Part shown: in pieces, positions 1 through 9,901 of the stretch
Numbering within the stretch: the stretch's first letter is position 1
How the letters are laid out: each line of letters starts with the position of its first letter
DNA from: an uncultured Aquimarina sp.
Lineage (GTDB): Bacteria; Bacteroidota; Bacteroidia; Flavobacteriales; Flavobacteriaceae
DNA: 64,000 nucleotides
Reading direction: 5' to 3'
NCBI GenBank assembly: GCA_947498815.1
Contig: CANMLU010000019.1
Location: 30,665 to 94,664, forward strand
Notes under the pieces: model-generated
Told to the model about the DNA's origin: nothing
The model's database searches: none
What the model saw: the letters and a program-made list of their open reading frames with translations, nothing else
Translations under genes and position numbers: made by a program

Positions 1-1089
1 TTATGGAGTCCCTTGGTTGACCTTAAAAGCACCAAACGTAAGTGGTTTCTAGGCATGCAATTACTTGTAGCTATTGCTTTTTTGGGTGTTGGGTTAATGA
101 TACCCACCAATAATTTCTTTACCCTAAGCATTGCCTGTTTTTGGATAGCAGCATTTGCCTCAGCAACAAACGACATTGCATCAGATGGATACTATCTTAT
201 CGCTCTTTCAGAAAAAAAACAATCCTTTTTCTTAGGAGTACGTAGTACATTTTACCGATTAGCGATGGTCACCGGACAAGGACTACTTGTCGTAGTAGCC
301 GGCTTTCTTGAAAGTCATTATGGTGATAATCAAAAAGCATGGTCATTTACCATGATCATTATTGCCGTCTTAATGATTGCGCTCACCCTGATTAATTTAT
401 TCGCCTCACCAAAAGTAGAAAATGATATAAACACGATCAAAGAAGAAAAAATCAGCTTTGTCGATGTATTCATAACTTTCTTTCAAAAGAAATACATCTG
501 GATCTCGTTAGCTTTTATACTGGTATATCGTTTGGGAGAATCGCAATTGGTAAAAATGGCCTCTCCCTTTTTATTAGATAGCACAGAAACTGGTGGATTA
601 TCATTATCCACAGCAGAAGTAGGAACTATTTATGGTACATTTGGCGTTATTGCGCTTACTATTGGTGGGATTTTAGGAGGTATTGTCATTTCGATGCATG
701 GCTTAAAAAAGTGGATGCTTCCGATGATCCTAGCGTTAAATCTTCCTAACCTTTTATATGCATTATTAGCATTTTGGCAACCATCTTCGGTAGTCTTTGC
801 TACTGCGGTTGTGATTATAGAACAATTTGGGTATGGATTTGGATTTGCTGCCTATTTAATGTTCTTGATTTATGTGGCCGAAGGGGTTTCGAAAACTTCT
901 CACTATGCCATTGCAACAGGTTTTATGGCATTAGGAATGATGCTGCCTGGTATGTTAAGTGGGATCATACAAGAACTCCTGGGATATACCGGTTTCTTTT
1001 TTTGGGTAGCGATTTCGGCTATACCAGGAATTTTATTAACATGGTTCATTAAATATCCAGTTGATTATGGAAAAAAAGATAAAGCTTAA
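1..1089 (+). CDS. AmpG-like MFS permease, 5' end outside window
   Basis: The frame is already open at base 1, so the true start lies upstream and about 362 codons are visible. The protein is a chain of hydrophobic segments typical of the major facilitator superfamily, with the charged loop ATNDIASDGYYL that is characteristic of the AmpG/PAT branch. AmpG-type permeases import anhydro-muropeptides released during cell-wall turnover. Only 3 bases separate it from a NagZ-like glycosidase, and AnmK lies two genes further on, so a muropeptide import role is well supported by context. A different substrate within the PAT group cannot be excluded from sequence alone. Confidence 0.85.
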   Translation, partial: LWSPLVDLKSTKRKWFLGMQLLVAIAFLGVGLMIPTNNFFTLSIACFWIAAFASATNDIASDGYYLIALSEKKQSFFLGVRSTFYRLAMVTGQGLLVVVAGFLESHYGDNQKAWSFTMIIIAVLMIALTLINLFASPKVENDINTIKEEKISFVDVFITFFQKKYIWISLAFILVYRLGESQLVKMASPFLLDSTETGGLSLSTAEVGTIYGTFGVIALTIGGILGGIVISMHGLKKWMLPMILALNLPNLLYALLAFWQPSSVVFATAVVIIEQFGYGFGFAAYLMFLIYVAEGVSKTSHYAIATGFMALGMMLPGMLSGIIQELLGYTGFFFWVAISAIPGILLTWFIKYPVDYGKKDKA

Positions 1090-1092
1090 ATT

Positions 1093-2667
1093 ATGATATC
1101 AAGAGACAACTATTCAAGAAACCTTTCTAAAAGAGAAAAAATTGGACAGTTTTTCTTTCCTGCAGCTTTTATTAATGATTCTCCAGAAGAAATTCGACGT
1201 TTAGAAACACTTATCAAAAATCTTAATATTGGTGGGCTCACTTTTTTTCATAGTCGTGTGAGTGCAGCAACTAATTTTGAGGGGAAGAAAAAAATAATAC
1301 GAAACGAGAATAGTTTTCAAAGACTTAAAGAATTAATAGATTATTATCAAAGTATAGCTCCTACTCCGCTACTAATGAGCATTGATGCCGAATGGGGTTT
1401 GGCAATGCGAGTAGAAAATACAACACAATATCCGTATGCACTTACTTTAGGAGCCTTGCCAAACAATCAAAATGAGCTTATTATCCAAACAGGAAAACAA
1501 ATAGGAAACGACCTTGCCAGTATAGGCATACATATGAATTTAGCCCCTGTGGCCGATATTAATATGAATCCAGATAATCCAGTAATAGGGTATCGTTCTT
1601 TTGGAGAAAATAAAGAAAAAGTTACCGAAAAGGCTTTGTCTTTTTACAAAGGAACAAAAGAGGCAGGAGTTTTAGGTTGTTTTAAGCATTTTCCCGGGCA
1701 TGGAGATACCAATGTAGATTCTCATCTCGGACTTCCTGTAATTAATAAATCCAAAGCCGAAATACAAAATCAGGAGTTCTACCCTTTTATTAAAGCCATC
1801 GAATCCGATATCGATAGCATTATGATTGGACATCTGGCAGTACCAGAATTAAGTAATGGGCAACGTATTTCTGCTACCTTATCAAAAGATATCATTAAAG
1901 GTATACTTAGAGAGGAGTTGGGGTTTAATGGTGTCGTAATTTCAGATGCATTGAATATGCATAGCGTGTCTAAACTATATCAAGAAAAAGGGCTTCTAGA
2001 ATGGAAAGCTTTTGATGCCGGTAATGATATCTTATGTTTCGCAGAAAATGTAGAAGAAGGTATTCGTATGATTGAAAAAAATGCTTCGGATCGGCAAATT
2101 GAAGATAGTTTCAATAGAGTATGGCGAATGAAACAAAAAGCATTTTCGGTTCAAAAATCAAATATATCGTCTGCAAAACCAGATTCCAATTCGGTTTTAA
2201 ATCAAAAAATTGCTCAACATGCAATTGCGATGATTAAAGGTACGCCTCAAACACTAGAAAAATTTAGAACGGAAAAGTTTGAAGCTATTTGCATCGGAAA
2301 ACCGAACTGCACTTTCTTTACTAGTATTCAAAATCAAATAAATTTTAAAAAACACGAATATCCCAAAGAAAAGATCACAGAATATGATACAAAAAATATA
2401 CTTATCGCATTATTTCCACCTTCAGTAAAACCCAAAAATAATTTCGGACTTGATCAGAAAACTATTGACTATATCGAAAATCTCAGTAAATTAAACAGGG
2501 TAACTTTGTACTTGTTTGGTAATCCATATGTAGCAAGAGTTTTTAATATAGATCATATTGAAAATATTGTTCTTACTTATCAAGATTTCAAAGAATTTCA
2601 ACAAGTGTCTGCTCAACACTTTTTGGGTAAACATAATGCCGTTGGAAATATTCCTGTAACACTCTAA
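1093..2667 (+). CDS. nagZ: Glycoside hydrolase family 3, NagZ-like beta-N-acetylhexosaminidase
   Basis: This 524-residue protein carries the GH3 hexosaminidase signature: KHFPGHGDTNVDSH at residues 198-211, which holds the His-Asp acid/base pair of NagZ-type enzymes, and VVISDALNMH at 281-290, where Asp285 is the expected nucleophile. NagZ removes N-acetylglucosamine from anhydro-muropeptides. It is about 180 residues longer than E. coli NagZ; the extra C-terminal part (about 370-524) looks like the alpha/beta second domain of two-domain GH3 enzymes. No clear signal peptide is seen, so a cytoplasmic role downstream of the permease is likely. It begins 3 bases after the permease stop and is followed after 11 bases by a methyltransferase gene. 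Confidence 0.88.
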   Translation: MISRDNYSRNLSKREKIGQFFFPAAFINDSPEEIRRLETLIKNLNIGGLTFFHSRVSAATNFEGKKKIIRNENSFQRLKELIDYYQSIAPTPLLMSIDAEWGLAMRVENTTQYPYALTLGALPNNQNELIIQTGKQIGNDLASIGIHMNLAPVADINMNPDNPVIGYRSFGENKEKVTEKALSFYKGTKEAGVLGCFKHFPGHGDTNVDSHLGLPVINKSKAEIQNQEFYPFIKAIESDIDSIMIGHLAVPELSNGQRISATLSKDIIKGILREELGFNGVVISDALNMHSVSKLYQEKGLLEWKAFDAGNDILCFAENVEEGIRMIEKNASDRQIEDSFNRVWRMKQKAFSVQKSNISSAKPDSNSVLNQKIAQHAIAMIKGTPQTLEKFRTEKFEAICIGKPNCTFFTSIQNQINFKKHEYPKEKITEYDTKNILIALFPPSVKPKNNFGLDQKTIDYIENLSKLNRVTLYLFGNPYVARVFNIDHIENIVLTYQDFKEFQQVSAQHFLGKHNAVGNIPVTL

Positions 2668-2678
2668 AATCGGTAAGG

Positions 2679-3362
2679 ATGACAAACATTTCAATTTTTG
2701 AATCTTGGTCAATTAACGCAAAGGAATGGATTCGTGTTATAGAAAATAACACCATTCCATCCAGGGTATATACTAATCCGGCAATTGTAAATCAAGTTAA
2801 GAAACATGCTTTTACAAAAATCCTTGATGTCGGTTGTGGTGAGGGTTGGCTTACTCGCGAACTATCCGACCAATTTACAGAAGTAGTAGGTATTGATGCT
2901 ATTGATACACTCATCAAAAATGCAAGGCAAAAAGGACTACAATATTTCTACACGCTAACATATGAAGAGATTATAAATGGTACTGCAGTTCCAAAGTCTC
3001 CTTATGATGCTATAGTATTCAACTTTAGTCTATATCAAAAGGAGGAAGTACGAGACTTGCTGAACGCTTTAAAAAGAATACTACTCCCGGAGGGGAAAAT
3101 AATAATCCAAACATTACATCCACATTTTTTAAAATATCAAAACTTAGCTTACCAAAGTCAATGGATTGATGATTCCTGGAAGGGGCTTCCTGGTAATTTT
3201 AAAAATACACATCGATGGTATGCCCGGACTCTTGAAGATTGGATTGAGGTATTTACCAAATCTAATTTATCAATTGAAGATATTACTGAAGTTACTAAAG
3301 ATCAAGATGAGTTGTTATCAATAATTTTTACCTTGCACTATGTCAAAAACACAACTATATAA
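2679..3362 (+). CDS. Class I SAM-dependent methyltransferase
   Basis: A 227-residue protein with the glycine-rich SAM-binding motif ILDVGCGEGW near residues 49-58, followed by the acidic strand end VVGID and a later FNFSLYQ strand, which together define a Rossmann-type methyltransferase. The substrate is not evident. It overlaps the start of anmK by 23 bases and follows nagZ by 11 bases, so it is co-transcribed with peptidoglycan-recycling genes, but nothing in the sequence ties its chemistry to muropeptides. A TAAGG stretch lies just before the ATG at 2679. It could equally act on a small molecule, lipid or protein. Confidence 0.8.
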   Translation: MTNISIFESWSINAKEWIRVIENNTIPSRVYTNPAIVNQVKKHAFTKILDVGCGEGWLTRELSDQFTEVVGIDAIDTLIKNARQKGLQYFYTLTYEEIINGTAVPKSPYDAIVFNFSLYQKEEVRDLLNALKRILLPEGKIIIQTLHPHFLKYQNLAYQSQWIDDSWKGLPGNFKNTHRWYARTLEDWIEVFTKSNLSIEDITEVTKDQDELLSIIFTLHYVKNTTI

Positions 3363-4422
3363 AGTTATCGGTTTAATGTCTGGGACTTCTCTAGATGGAC
3401 TGGATATTGCTTATTGTTATTTTGAAAAGAAAAACGATTTATGGTCTTTCTCAATAGAAAAAGCTGAAGCGATCGATTATACAGAGCAAAACAAAGAGCA
3501 ACTGAAAAATGCAGTACATTTAGAAGCTTCAAAACTATTAACTTTTCATAACGAATACGGAATTTGGCTAGGAAAACAAACACATGATTTCATCACAAAA
3601 CATAACTTCGAAGTAGACTTTATTGCAAGCCATGGACATACTGTTTTCCATCAACCAGAGATAGGACTAACCTACCAAATAGGTTCTGGGCAGCATATAG
3701 CAAATACCTGCAATCAAAAAGTGATATGTGATTTTAGAACCAATGATGTTGCCCATGGAGGTCAAGGTGCTCCACTTGTTCCTATAGGGGATCAAATGCT
3801 GTTTAGTGAATATGATTTTTGTCTCAATTTGGGTGGAATAAGTAATATTTCTTTTGATCATAATGGAAAAAGAATAGCCTATGATATCTCTCCTGCCAAT
3901 ATGTTACTTAATTTCATTTGTGCGACAATTGATCTTGAATATGACAAAGGTGGAAAACTTGCAGAAAAAGGAAACTTAAATAAAGAATTGCTTACCCAAT
4001 TAAATGCTTTGGAGTATTACAATCTACCCTACCCTAAATCTTTGGGATATGAATGGTTTGTTGATCAGGTTGTTCCTATAATACAAAACACAAAGGACAC
4101 AGCACAGAACCTTCTGCACACATCTGTGTACCATATTGCTGTCATAATTGCAAATGATATCAAAAAGACAGAAAAAAAAGGTTCGAATTTATTAATCGCC
4201 GGTGGAGGGGCAAAAAATGATTTCCTAATCCAAATTCTAAAGAAAGAATTAGGTTCTTTTACCAACGTTGTGATTCCTCATAAAGACATCATCGATTACA
4301 AAGAAGCCATGATTTTCGCATTTATGGGCGTGTTAAGGGATAGAAATGAAATCAATTGCCTAAAATCTGTTACTGGCGCCAAAAAAGATTCTTCCTCTGG
4401 GGTAGTATACCAACCACGATAG
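3340..4422 (+). CDS. anmK: Anhydro-N-acetylmuramic acid kinase
   Basis: AnmK cleaves and phosphorylates 1,6-anhydro-MurNAc to MurNAc-6-phosphate, the last dedicated recycling step after the permease and NagZ. The 360-residue length matches the family. Visible signatures are GLMSGTSLDGLD near the N-terminus (ATP phosphate binding), ASHGHTVFHQP, GAPLVPIGDQMLF containing the catalytic Asp, NLGGISNIS, and the C-terminal IAGGGAKNDFL. The start ATG lies inside the methyltransferase gene, so translation is probably coupled. It closes the apparent four-gene operon. About 100 bases without a gene follow. Confidence 0.93.
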   Translation: MSKTQLYKVIGLMSGTSLDGLDIAYCYFEKKNDLWSFSIEKAEAIDYTEQNKEQLKNAVHLEASKLLTFHNEYGIWLGKQTHDFITKHNFEVDFIASHGHTVFHQPEIGLTYQIGSGQHIANTCNQKVICDFRTNDVAHGGQGAPLVPIGDQMLFSEYDFCLNLGGISNISFDHNGKRIAYDISPANMLLNFICATIDLEYDKGGKLAEKGNLNKELLTQLNALEYYNLPYPKSLGYEWFVDQVVPIIQNTKDTAQNLLHTSVYHIAVIIANDIKKTEKKGSNLLIAGGGAKNDFLIQILKKELGSFTNVVIPHKDIIDYKEAMIFAFMGVLRDRNEINCLKSVTGAKKDSSSGVVYQPR

Positions 4423-4481
4423 AAATCTACCTTGAATTAAAATTTAACGCATAAGACTCAAACTTTGAAACCCTTGAACCT

Positions 4482-4510
4482 TTGAAACTCAAAAACAATC
4501 TCTAAATTTG
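4482..4510 (+). promoter_or_regulatory. Putative Bacteroidota promoter for udk
   Basis: TTG at 4482-4484 and TAAATTTG at 4503-4510 are 18 bases apart, fitting the Bacteroidota -33/-7 pattern TTG-N17-23-TAnnTTTG. The -7 element lies 16 bases upstream of the udk start, so the predicted leader is very short. Confidence 0.55.
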
Positions 4511-4526
4511 CCAAAAAAAATCAAAG

Positions 4527-5135
4527 ATGCTAATTATTGGTATAGCCGGGGGAACGGGCTGTGGAAAAACTACGGTTGTCAATCAAATTGTTAATGAATT
4601 ACCCGAAAATGAAGTATGCGTTATTTCTCAAGATTCATATTACAAAGACACCAGTCACCTCTCTTACCAAGAAAGAACAGAGATTAACTTCGACCATCCA
4701 CAATCTATAGATTTTGAGTTATTAGGAGAACATTTAAAAGCGTTAAGAAAAGGAGAAACCATAGATCAACCCATATACTCGTTCGTAGAACACAATCGAA
4801 CCGGTAACACAGTGACTACAAAACCCAGTAAAGTAATCATTGTCGAAGGGATTTTAATCCTTACCAATCCCGAGATAAGGGATATGTTCGATATCAAAAT
4901 CTATGTTCATACAGATAGTGATGAACGCTTAATAAGGCGGTTAAAGAGAGATATTGCAGAACGAGGTCGAGACATGGACGAGGTTCTAGATCGATATCAA
5001 AACACGCTCAAACCGATGCATCAGCAGTTCATAGATCCTACAAAAGAATTTGCCGACCTTATTATTCCAAACAATAATTACAACAATGTTGCTGTTGATA
5101 TTGTGCGTACAATTATCAAGGAACGCTTGAATTAA
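4527..5135 (+). CDS. udk: Uridine kinase
   Basis: Uridine kinase phosphorylates uridine and cytidine in the pyrimidine salvage pathway. The protein is 202 residues, close to the usual 205-215. It opens with the Walker A loop GIAGGTGCGKTT at residues 5-16, has SQDSYYKD (base and sugar contacts) shortly after, and HPQSIDFELL and VEGILIL segments typical of the phosphoribulokinase/uridine kinase family. An arginine-rich lid RLIRRLKRDIAERGRD follows. It stands alone behind its own promoter-like site and is followed after 38 bases by a septum-formation gene, a common flavobacterial arrangement as far as I recall. Confidence 0.93.
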   Translation: MLIIGIAGGTGCGKTTVVNQIVNELPENEVCVISQDSYYKDTSHLSYQERTEINFDHPQSIDFELLGEHLKALRKGETIDQPIYSFVEHNRTGNTVTTKPSKVIIVEGILILTNPEIRDMFDIKIYVHTDSDERLIRRLKRDIAERGRDMDEVLDRYQNTLKPMHQQFIDPTKEFADLIIPNNNYNNVAVDIVRTIIKERLN

Positions 5136-5173
5136 CTTTTGTACCTTTACAACCAATATTTATCTCAATACGA

Positions 5174-5533
5174 TTGAAGCTTAAGCGTTATTTTCAGAAT
5201 TTAAAAAACAAACCGGCATTGATCCCGATATTTGCCATATTTTTAAATAAATATGTTCTTATCGTATTGCTTTTTGTAATCTGGATGCTTTTTTTGGACA
5301 CAAACTCCTGGCTTATACATAAAGAACTTGATCAAGAAATACAACAGCTTGATGATAATAAAGAGTACTATATAAAAGAGATCATAAAAGATCAAAAAGA
5401 CATAAAAGTATTAAAAGATAGTAGTGAACTTGAAAAATTTGCTCGAGAAGAATATTTTATGAAACAGGATGATGAAGAAATTTACATCATCGAATATGAA
5501 GACAGTATTCCTAAAAACGAAAAAAATGACTAA
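5174..5533 (+). CDS. Septum formation initiator (DivIC/FtsB-like)
   Basis: A 119-residue bitopic membrane protein with a single transmembrane segment at about residues 24-42, followed by a predicted coiled coil rich in Asp, Glu, Gln and Lys and an acidic tail. This is the layout of the FtsB/DivIC/FtsL family, which links the divisome subcomplex to septal peptidoglycan synthesis. No in-frame ATG exists upstream back to the udk stop, so the TTG at 5174 is taken as the start. The gene overlaps the next one by 8 bases, suggesting translational coupling to methylmalonyl-CoA mutase, with which it has no obvious functional link. Confidence 0.78.
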   Translation: MKLKRYFQNLKNKPALIPIFAIFLNKYVLIVLLFVIWMLFLDTNSWLIHKELDQEIQQLDDNKEYYIKEIIKDQKDIKVLKDSSELEKFAREEYFMKQDDEEIYIIEYEDSIPKNEKND

Positions 5534-6893
5534 ACCCTTGTTCGATAGTTTTGACAGTGTTTCTGCAAAGCAATGGAAACAAAAAATTCAAGTTGATCTT
5601 AAAGGTGCTGATTATAATGAAGCATTGATATATAAATCTTTGGAAGGTATTGATGTAAAGCCATTTTATAATCAGGAAGACTTATCAGATAGTACTCCAA
5701 TCTCACAATCTTCTTCTTCTTGGAAAAATTCAATCAAAATTGAAGTTAACGAAGCTATACAAGGCAATCAGCAAGCACTTGCTGCAATTAAAAAAGGAGC
5801 GGAAAGTATATTTTTTGTGATACATAAAGAAGATATTAATCCAAAAGATTTATTTCAATTTATCACTTCTGAAACGCCTGTTTTTATTTCATCTCAATTT
5901 TTATCATCTACATACATTCAAAAAGTAAATGATATAGCCAGAGTTCAACAATTGGATCTATATATCCTTACAGATATCATTGGTAATTTGGCAGAAACAG
6001 GTAATTGGTATGACAATCTAAAAAGTGATCATTCTACATTAGAAGAGATCATTACTCAAAATACCCATTTAAAAAGTATCATTACTATAGATACAAGTTT
6101 ATATCAAAATGCCGGAGCTACTATGGTTCAGCAATTGGCATATTCGCTCGCACAAGCCAATGAATATTTAAATCATTTTGAAAACAAGAAAGAACTGGCT
6201 CTTCAGGAAACTTCAATCATTTTTAAAGTAGCCATTGGAGGTAATTACTTTTTCGAAATCGCAAAACTGAGAGCACTTAGACTTTTATGGAATACATTAT
6301 CCGCAGAATATGACATCATAAAAAAATGTCACATCCTAGCCCACCCAACTCATCGTAATAAAACTATTGCAGATTATAATGTAAACATGCTGCGGACCAC
6401 CACAGAATGTATGAGTGCTATTTTGGGAGGTGCCGATACAATATATAATATACCATATGATGATATCTACAATCTTGAAAATGATTTTGGTACCAGAATT
6501 TCACTTAATCAACTACTAATACTAAAAAACGAAAGTTATTTTGATCAAGTAGAAAATTCGGCTTCGGGATCTTATTATATAGAAAGCCTTACCAATCAAT
6601 TGGCTGAAAAAGCTTTAACACTATTCAAAAATATTGAAGAAACAGGAGGTTTTTTAAAGCAATTAAAATCCGGAACCATCCAGAAAAAGATCAAAGAGAG
6701 TGCTCAAAAGGAACAAAAATTGTTTGATGATGCAGAAATTATACTTACTGGCTCAAATAAATATAAAAACTCTGGAGAAGTCTTTCCTACTTTCCAAAAG
6801 CCCGTATTTTCTAAAAAAAAGGTAAGAAAAACCCTACTTGAACCTGTGATAAAAAGAAGATTAAGTGAGTTTGTGGAGAAAAAAACACAATAA
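5526..6893 (+). CDS. mutA: Methylmalonyl-CoA mutase small (beta) subunit
   Basis: The non-catalytic subunit of the heterodimeric mutase that interconverts succinyl-CoA and (R)-methylmalonyl-CoA. The start is placed at ATG 5526, giving MTKPLFDSFDSVSAKQWK and 455 residues. Longer in-frame starts from 5469 would lie almost wholly inside the upstream gene. The TIM-barrel half is recognisable through GGNYFFEIAKLRALRLLW and the NMLRTTTECMSAILGGAD stretch, which parallel the large subunit. The cobalamin motif DxHxxG is absent, as expected, and the protein is shorter than many beta subunits (over 600 residues). The large subunit lies 840 bases downstream beyond an unrelated secreted protein. Confidence 0.9.
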   Translation: MTKPLFDSFDSVSAKQWKQKIQVDLKGADYNEALIYKSLEGIDVKPFYNQEDLSDSTPISQSSSSWKNSIKIEVNEAIQGNQQALAAIKKGAESIFFVIHKEDINPKDLFQFITSETPVFISSQFLSSTYIQKVNDIARVQQLDLYILTDIIGNLAETGNWYDNLKSDHSTLEEIITQNTHLKSIITIDTSLYQNAGATMVQQLAYSLAQANEYLNHFENKKELALQETSIIFKVAIGGNYFFEIAKLRALRLLWNTLSAEYDIIKKCHILAHPTHRNKTIADYNVNMLRTTTECMSAILGGADTIYNIPYDDIYNLENDFGTRISLNQLLILKNESYFDQVENSASGSYYIESLTNQLAEKALTLFKNIEETGGFLKQLKSGTIQKKIKESAQKEQKLFDDAEIILTGSNKYKNSGEVFPTFQKPVFSKKKVRKTLLEPVIKRRLSEFVEKKTQ

Positions 6894-6979
6894 AACGTTA
6901 ATATTAGCTAACTAATTGTTAACTTGCGTCTAAATTAAAATACAGAGCCTATACATTAATATTACAAATATCTAAATCA

Positions 6980-7609
6980 ATGCCCCTTAAGATTAGATCT
7001 GGGATCCTGGTTTTATTTTTACTGGTATCCTCTTTATGGATTAATGCACAATCTGGTTACAATTGTCATAGTGTTGACGAAACTGGCCTTACTAAAAAGG
7101 CTTTCGATTCTTTCGAAAATGACCTTTTTAACTATTACCAATTCGGTAATGATTCCATCAAAACATACAGAACTTTTTTAGCCGAAGTCGCCAGTTTATC
7201 CATAAATCTGCGTAAACTTCCTTCGAATAACTCTATTCAATTAACACGCGCATTTAAAAAAGCGGCTAGTAATAAAAACTCGCTTTGGGTAAAATTAAGC
7301 GAATATGAAAATCACGAGGCTACTAAAAAATCATATCCTTCGACTGCAAGTAGTAAAGATCAAAAAGAGGTATTGATCTTTAATTATAGAGGCGGTTTTA
7401 TACAATGTCTTAAAAACTCTAATGAGAGTGATGATTTCAAAGAAATTATTGACACACTAGAAGGTGATGGAAATGTAAGTACTTCTCTCATTGCACAAAG
7501 AATTTATTATATTTCCGATAAAGAACTTTGCGCCATAGAGATCAAAAAATTCGTGGCATTTGATATTTACTACTCCATATTAATGGTTATCGAAAAAGCG
7601 TTTGGGTAA
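6980..7609 (+). CDS. Hypothetical secreted or periplasmic protein
   Basis: I do not recognise this 209-residue protein. It starts with a clear Sec signal peptide: positively charged MPLKIR, a hydrophobic core, and a probable cleavage after INAQ near residue 24. The mature part is mixed in charge with no repeats, no lipobox and two or three cysteines. It sits between the two subunit genes of methylmalonyl-CoA mutase, separated by 86 bases upstream and 124 bases downstream, so it may be its own transcription unit. Nothing in the sequence suggests an enzymatic function or a direct link to the mutase. Confidence 0.7.
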   Translation: MPLKIRSGILVLFLLVSSLWINAQSGYNCHSVDETGLTKKAFDSFENDLFNYYQFGNDSIKTYRTFLAEVASLSINLRKLPSNNSIQLTRAFKKAASNKNSLWVKLSEYENHEATKKSYPSTASSKDQKEVLIFNYRGGFIQCLKNSNESDDFKEIIDTLEGDGNVSTSLIAQRIYYISDKELCAIEIKKFVAFDIYYSILMVIEKAFG

Positions 7610-7733
7610 GCCTTTTTTATGAAATTCTTATTAAAACAGTAAATTGAATAGATCTTTTTAAACAAAAATCAGTTCGAAAACCTTAATTTTATAGCCTTGT
7701 TAATTTATCCTTTCGAAAACAAGGCTTTTAATA

Positions 7734-9866
7734 ATGAATAGAAAAGACATACAGCACTTACAACTACCAAAAAAAACGGTTAACAATAGTAATCAAAAAG
7801 CATCCGTTTTTTCTACTTCTGAAGGAATTAGTATTAAATCATCCTATACAGAAGAGGATATTGAAAATTTAGAACATCTTAATTTTTCGGCAGGTATTCC
7901 CCCGTATTTACGCGGACCATATTCAACTATGTATGTTCGTAGGCCTTGGACCATCCGCCAATATGCAGGTTTTTCGACCGCAGAAGAAAGTAATGCTTTT
8001 TACCGCCGTAATCTAGCTGCTGGTCAAAAGGGATTATCTGTTGCTTTTGATCTCGCAACTCATCGTGGTTATGATAGTGATCACGAGCGTGTATTTGGTG
8101 ATGTGGGTATGGCCGGGGTAGCCATTGATTCGGTTGAGGACATGAAAGTCCTTTTTGATCAGATTCCTTTGGATAAAATGTCGGTTTCCATGACTATGAA
8201 CGGTGCCGTTTTACCAATCATGGCATTTTATATAGTTGCCGCAGAAGAGCAAGGTGTAGATAAAAACTTACTTTCTGGAACCATCCAAAATGATATCCTC
8301 AAAGAATTTATGGTTCGTAATACCTATATATATCCTCCTACGCCATCCATGCGAATTATAAGTGATATTTTCAAGTACTGCTCACAACATATGCCAAAAT
8401 TTAATCCTATTAGTATATCTGGATATCATATGCAAGAAGCCGGAGCGACTTGCGATATTGAACTTGCATATACTTTGGCCGATGGATTAGAATATATAAG
8501 AAAAGGTATCGAAGCGGGGATGAATATAGACTCCTTTGCTCCTCGCCTATCATTCTTTTGGGCTATAGGTATGAATCATTTCATGGAAATTGCCAAAATG
8601 CGTGCAGGGAGAATGTTATGGGCAAAACTGATCAAACAGTTTGATCCAAAAAACCCAAAATCCTTGATGCTTCGTACACATTGTCAAACTAGTGGTTGGA
8701 GTCTTACGGCGCAAGATCCTTTTAATAATGTAGCTCGCACATGTATTGAAGCCAGTGCAGCTGCATTTGGTGGTACACAAAGTTTACACACGAATGCCTT
8801 GGACGAAGCCATAGCGCTCCCAACAGATTTCTCGGCAAGAATTGCCCGAAATACACAAATATACCTTCAGGAAGAAACACAAATAACACGTACTGTGGAT
8901 CCTTGGGGCGGCAGTTACTATGTAGAATCTTTAACAAATGATATAACTCGAAAAGCTTGGGAACTCATTCAAGAAGTTGAAGAATTGGGAGGTATGACTA
9001 AAGCGATTGAAGCGGGGATTCCAAAAATGAGAATTGAAGAGGCTGCTGCAAGAAAGCAGGCCAGAATTGATAGTGAACAAGATGTAATAATTGGTGTCAA
9101 TAAATTCAAATTAGAAGAAGAAGAGGCCATTAGCACCTTAAAAGTTGATAATCATGCAGTGAGAAATCAACAAATCGAAGGGCTCAAAAAAGTAAAAGCT
9201 GCAAGAAACGAACAAGCTGTTCAAAATGCCTTGAGAAATTTAACAATAGCCGCAGAGCAGGATGATCAGAATTTATTAGCTTTAGCCGTAGAAGCCGCAA
9301 GATTAAGGGCTACATTAGGCGAAATTAGTGATGCCTTAGAAGAGAAATTCGGAAGATATAAAGCTGAAATTAAATCATTTACAGGAGTGTACGCCAAGGA
9401 AATAAAAGACGATAAATCCTTTAACAAAGCAAGAGAACTGGCTAACAAATTCGCCGATTTAGAAGGAAGAAGACCCAGGATTATGATTGCCAAAATGGGA
9501 CAAGATGGCCATGATCGTGGAGCAAAAGTTGTTGCCACTAGTTATGCAGACGTAGGTTTCGATGTTGATATTGGCCCATTATTTCAAACACCCGCTGAAG
9601 CAGCCAAACAAGCCGTGGAAAACGATGTACACATTGTTGGAGTTTCGTCACTTGCAGGGGGGCATAAAACATTAGTCCCACAAATAGTTGAAGAACTTAA
9701 GAAGTATAAAAGAGAAGATATCATGGTTATAGTTGGTGGGGTAATACCCCCAGATGATTATGATTTTCTATTCGAAGCCGGAGCTGTTGCTATTTTTGGA
9801 CCAGGTACCAAAATTAGCGACGCAGCTATTACCATCTTGGAAATTTTAATCTCTACATTTGACTAA
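7734..9866 (+). CDS. scpA: Methylmalonyl-CoA mutase large (alpha) subunit
   Basis: This adenosylcobalamin-dependent subunit carries out the carbon-skeleton rearrangement between methylmalonyl-CoA and succinyl-CoA. The 710-residue length is standard. The N-terminal barrel shows [11 protein letters not shown] and [17 protein letters not shown], both typical of the substrate barrel. The C-terminal B12 domain carries GQDGHDRG at residues 589-596, with His593 as the lower axial cobalt ligand, and the GG and GPGT loops at the end. Together with the small subunit it should form the holoenzyme. The gene is followed by a palindromic operator and a dienoyl-CoA reductase gene, consistent with fatty-acid or propionate metabolism. 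Confidence 0.96.
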   Translation: MNRKDIQHLQLPKKTVNNSNQKASVFSTSEGISIKSSYTEEDIENLEHLNFSAGIPPYLRGPYSTMYVRRPWTIRQYAGFSTAEESNAFYRRNLAAGQKGLSVAFDLATHRGYDSDHERVFGDVGMAGVAIDSVEDMKVLFDQIPLDKMSVSMTMNGAVLPIMAFYIVAAEEQGVDKNLLSGTIQNDILKEFMVRNTYIYPPTPSMRIISDIFKYCSQHMPKFNPISISGYHMQEAGATCDIELAYTLADGLEYIRKGIEAGMNIDSFAPRLSFFWAIGMNHFMEIAKMRAGRMLWAKLIKQFDPKNPKSLMLRTHCQTSGWSLTAQDPFNNVARTCIEASAAAFGGTQSLHTNALDEAIALPTDFSARIARNTQIYLQEETQITRTVDPWGGSYYVESLTNDITRKAWELIQEVEELGGMTKAIEAGIPKMRIEEAAARKQARIDSEQDVIIGVNKFKLEEEEAISTLKVDNHAVRNQQIEGLKKVKAARNEQAVQNALRNLTIAAEQDDQNLLALAVEAARLRATLGEISDALEEKFGRYKAEIKSFTGVYAKEIKDDKSFNKARELANKFADLEGRRPRIMIAKMGQDGHDRGAKVVATSYADVGFDVDIGPLFQTPAEAAKQAVENDVHIVGVSSLAGGHKTLVPQIVEELKKYKREDIMVIVGGVIPPDDYDFLFEAGAVAIFGPGTKISDAAITILEILISTFD

Positions 9867-9875
9867 TTCGTTAAA

Positions 9876-9901
9876 AAAATACTATGCACGCATAGTATTT
9901 T
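9876..9901. promoter_or_regulatory. Perfect 12-2-12 palindrome, probable repressor operator
   Basis: AAAATACTATGC at 9876-9887 and its exact reverse complement at 9890-9901 are separated by only AC. A two-base gap is too short for an RNA hairpin loop, which argues for a dimeric DNA-binding site rather than a terminator. It lies about 13 bases upstream of a weak -7-like TAACTTTC (9915-9922) and 46 bases before the dienoyl-CoA reductase start, where a repressor would cover the -33 region. TetR-type regulators commonly use such sites; the regulator itself is not in this window. Confidence 0.55.

Noticed and set aside
5469-5525. Longer start for the mutase small subunit
   Set aside because: The extra codons lie inside the septum-protein gene and do not resemble the family N-terminus; ATG 5526 fits.
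9876-9901. Transcription terminator of the mutase gene
   Set aside because: The palindrome has only two central bases, too few for a stable RNA loop, and lacks a proper T-run.
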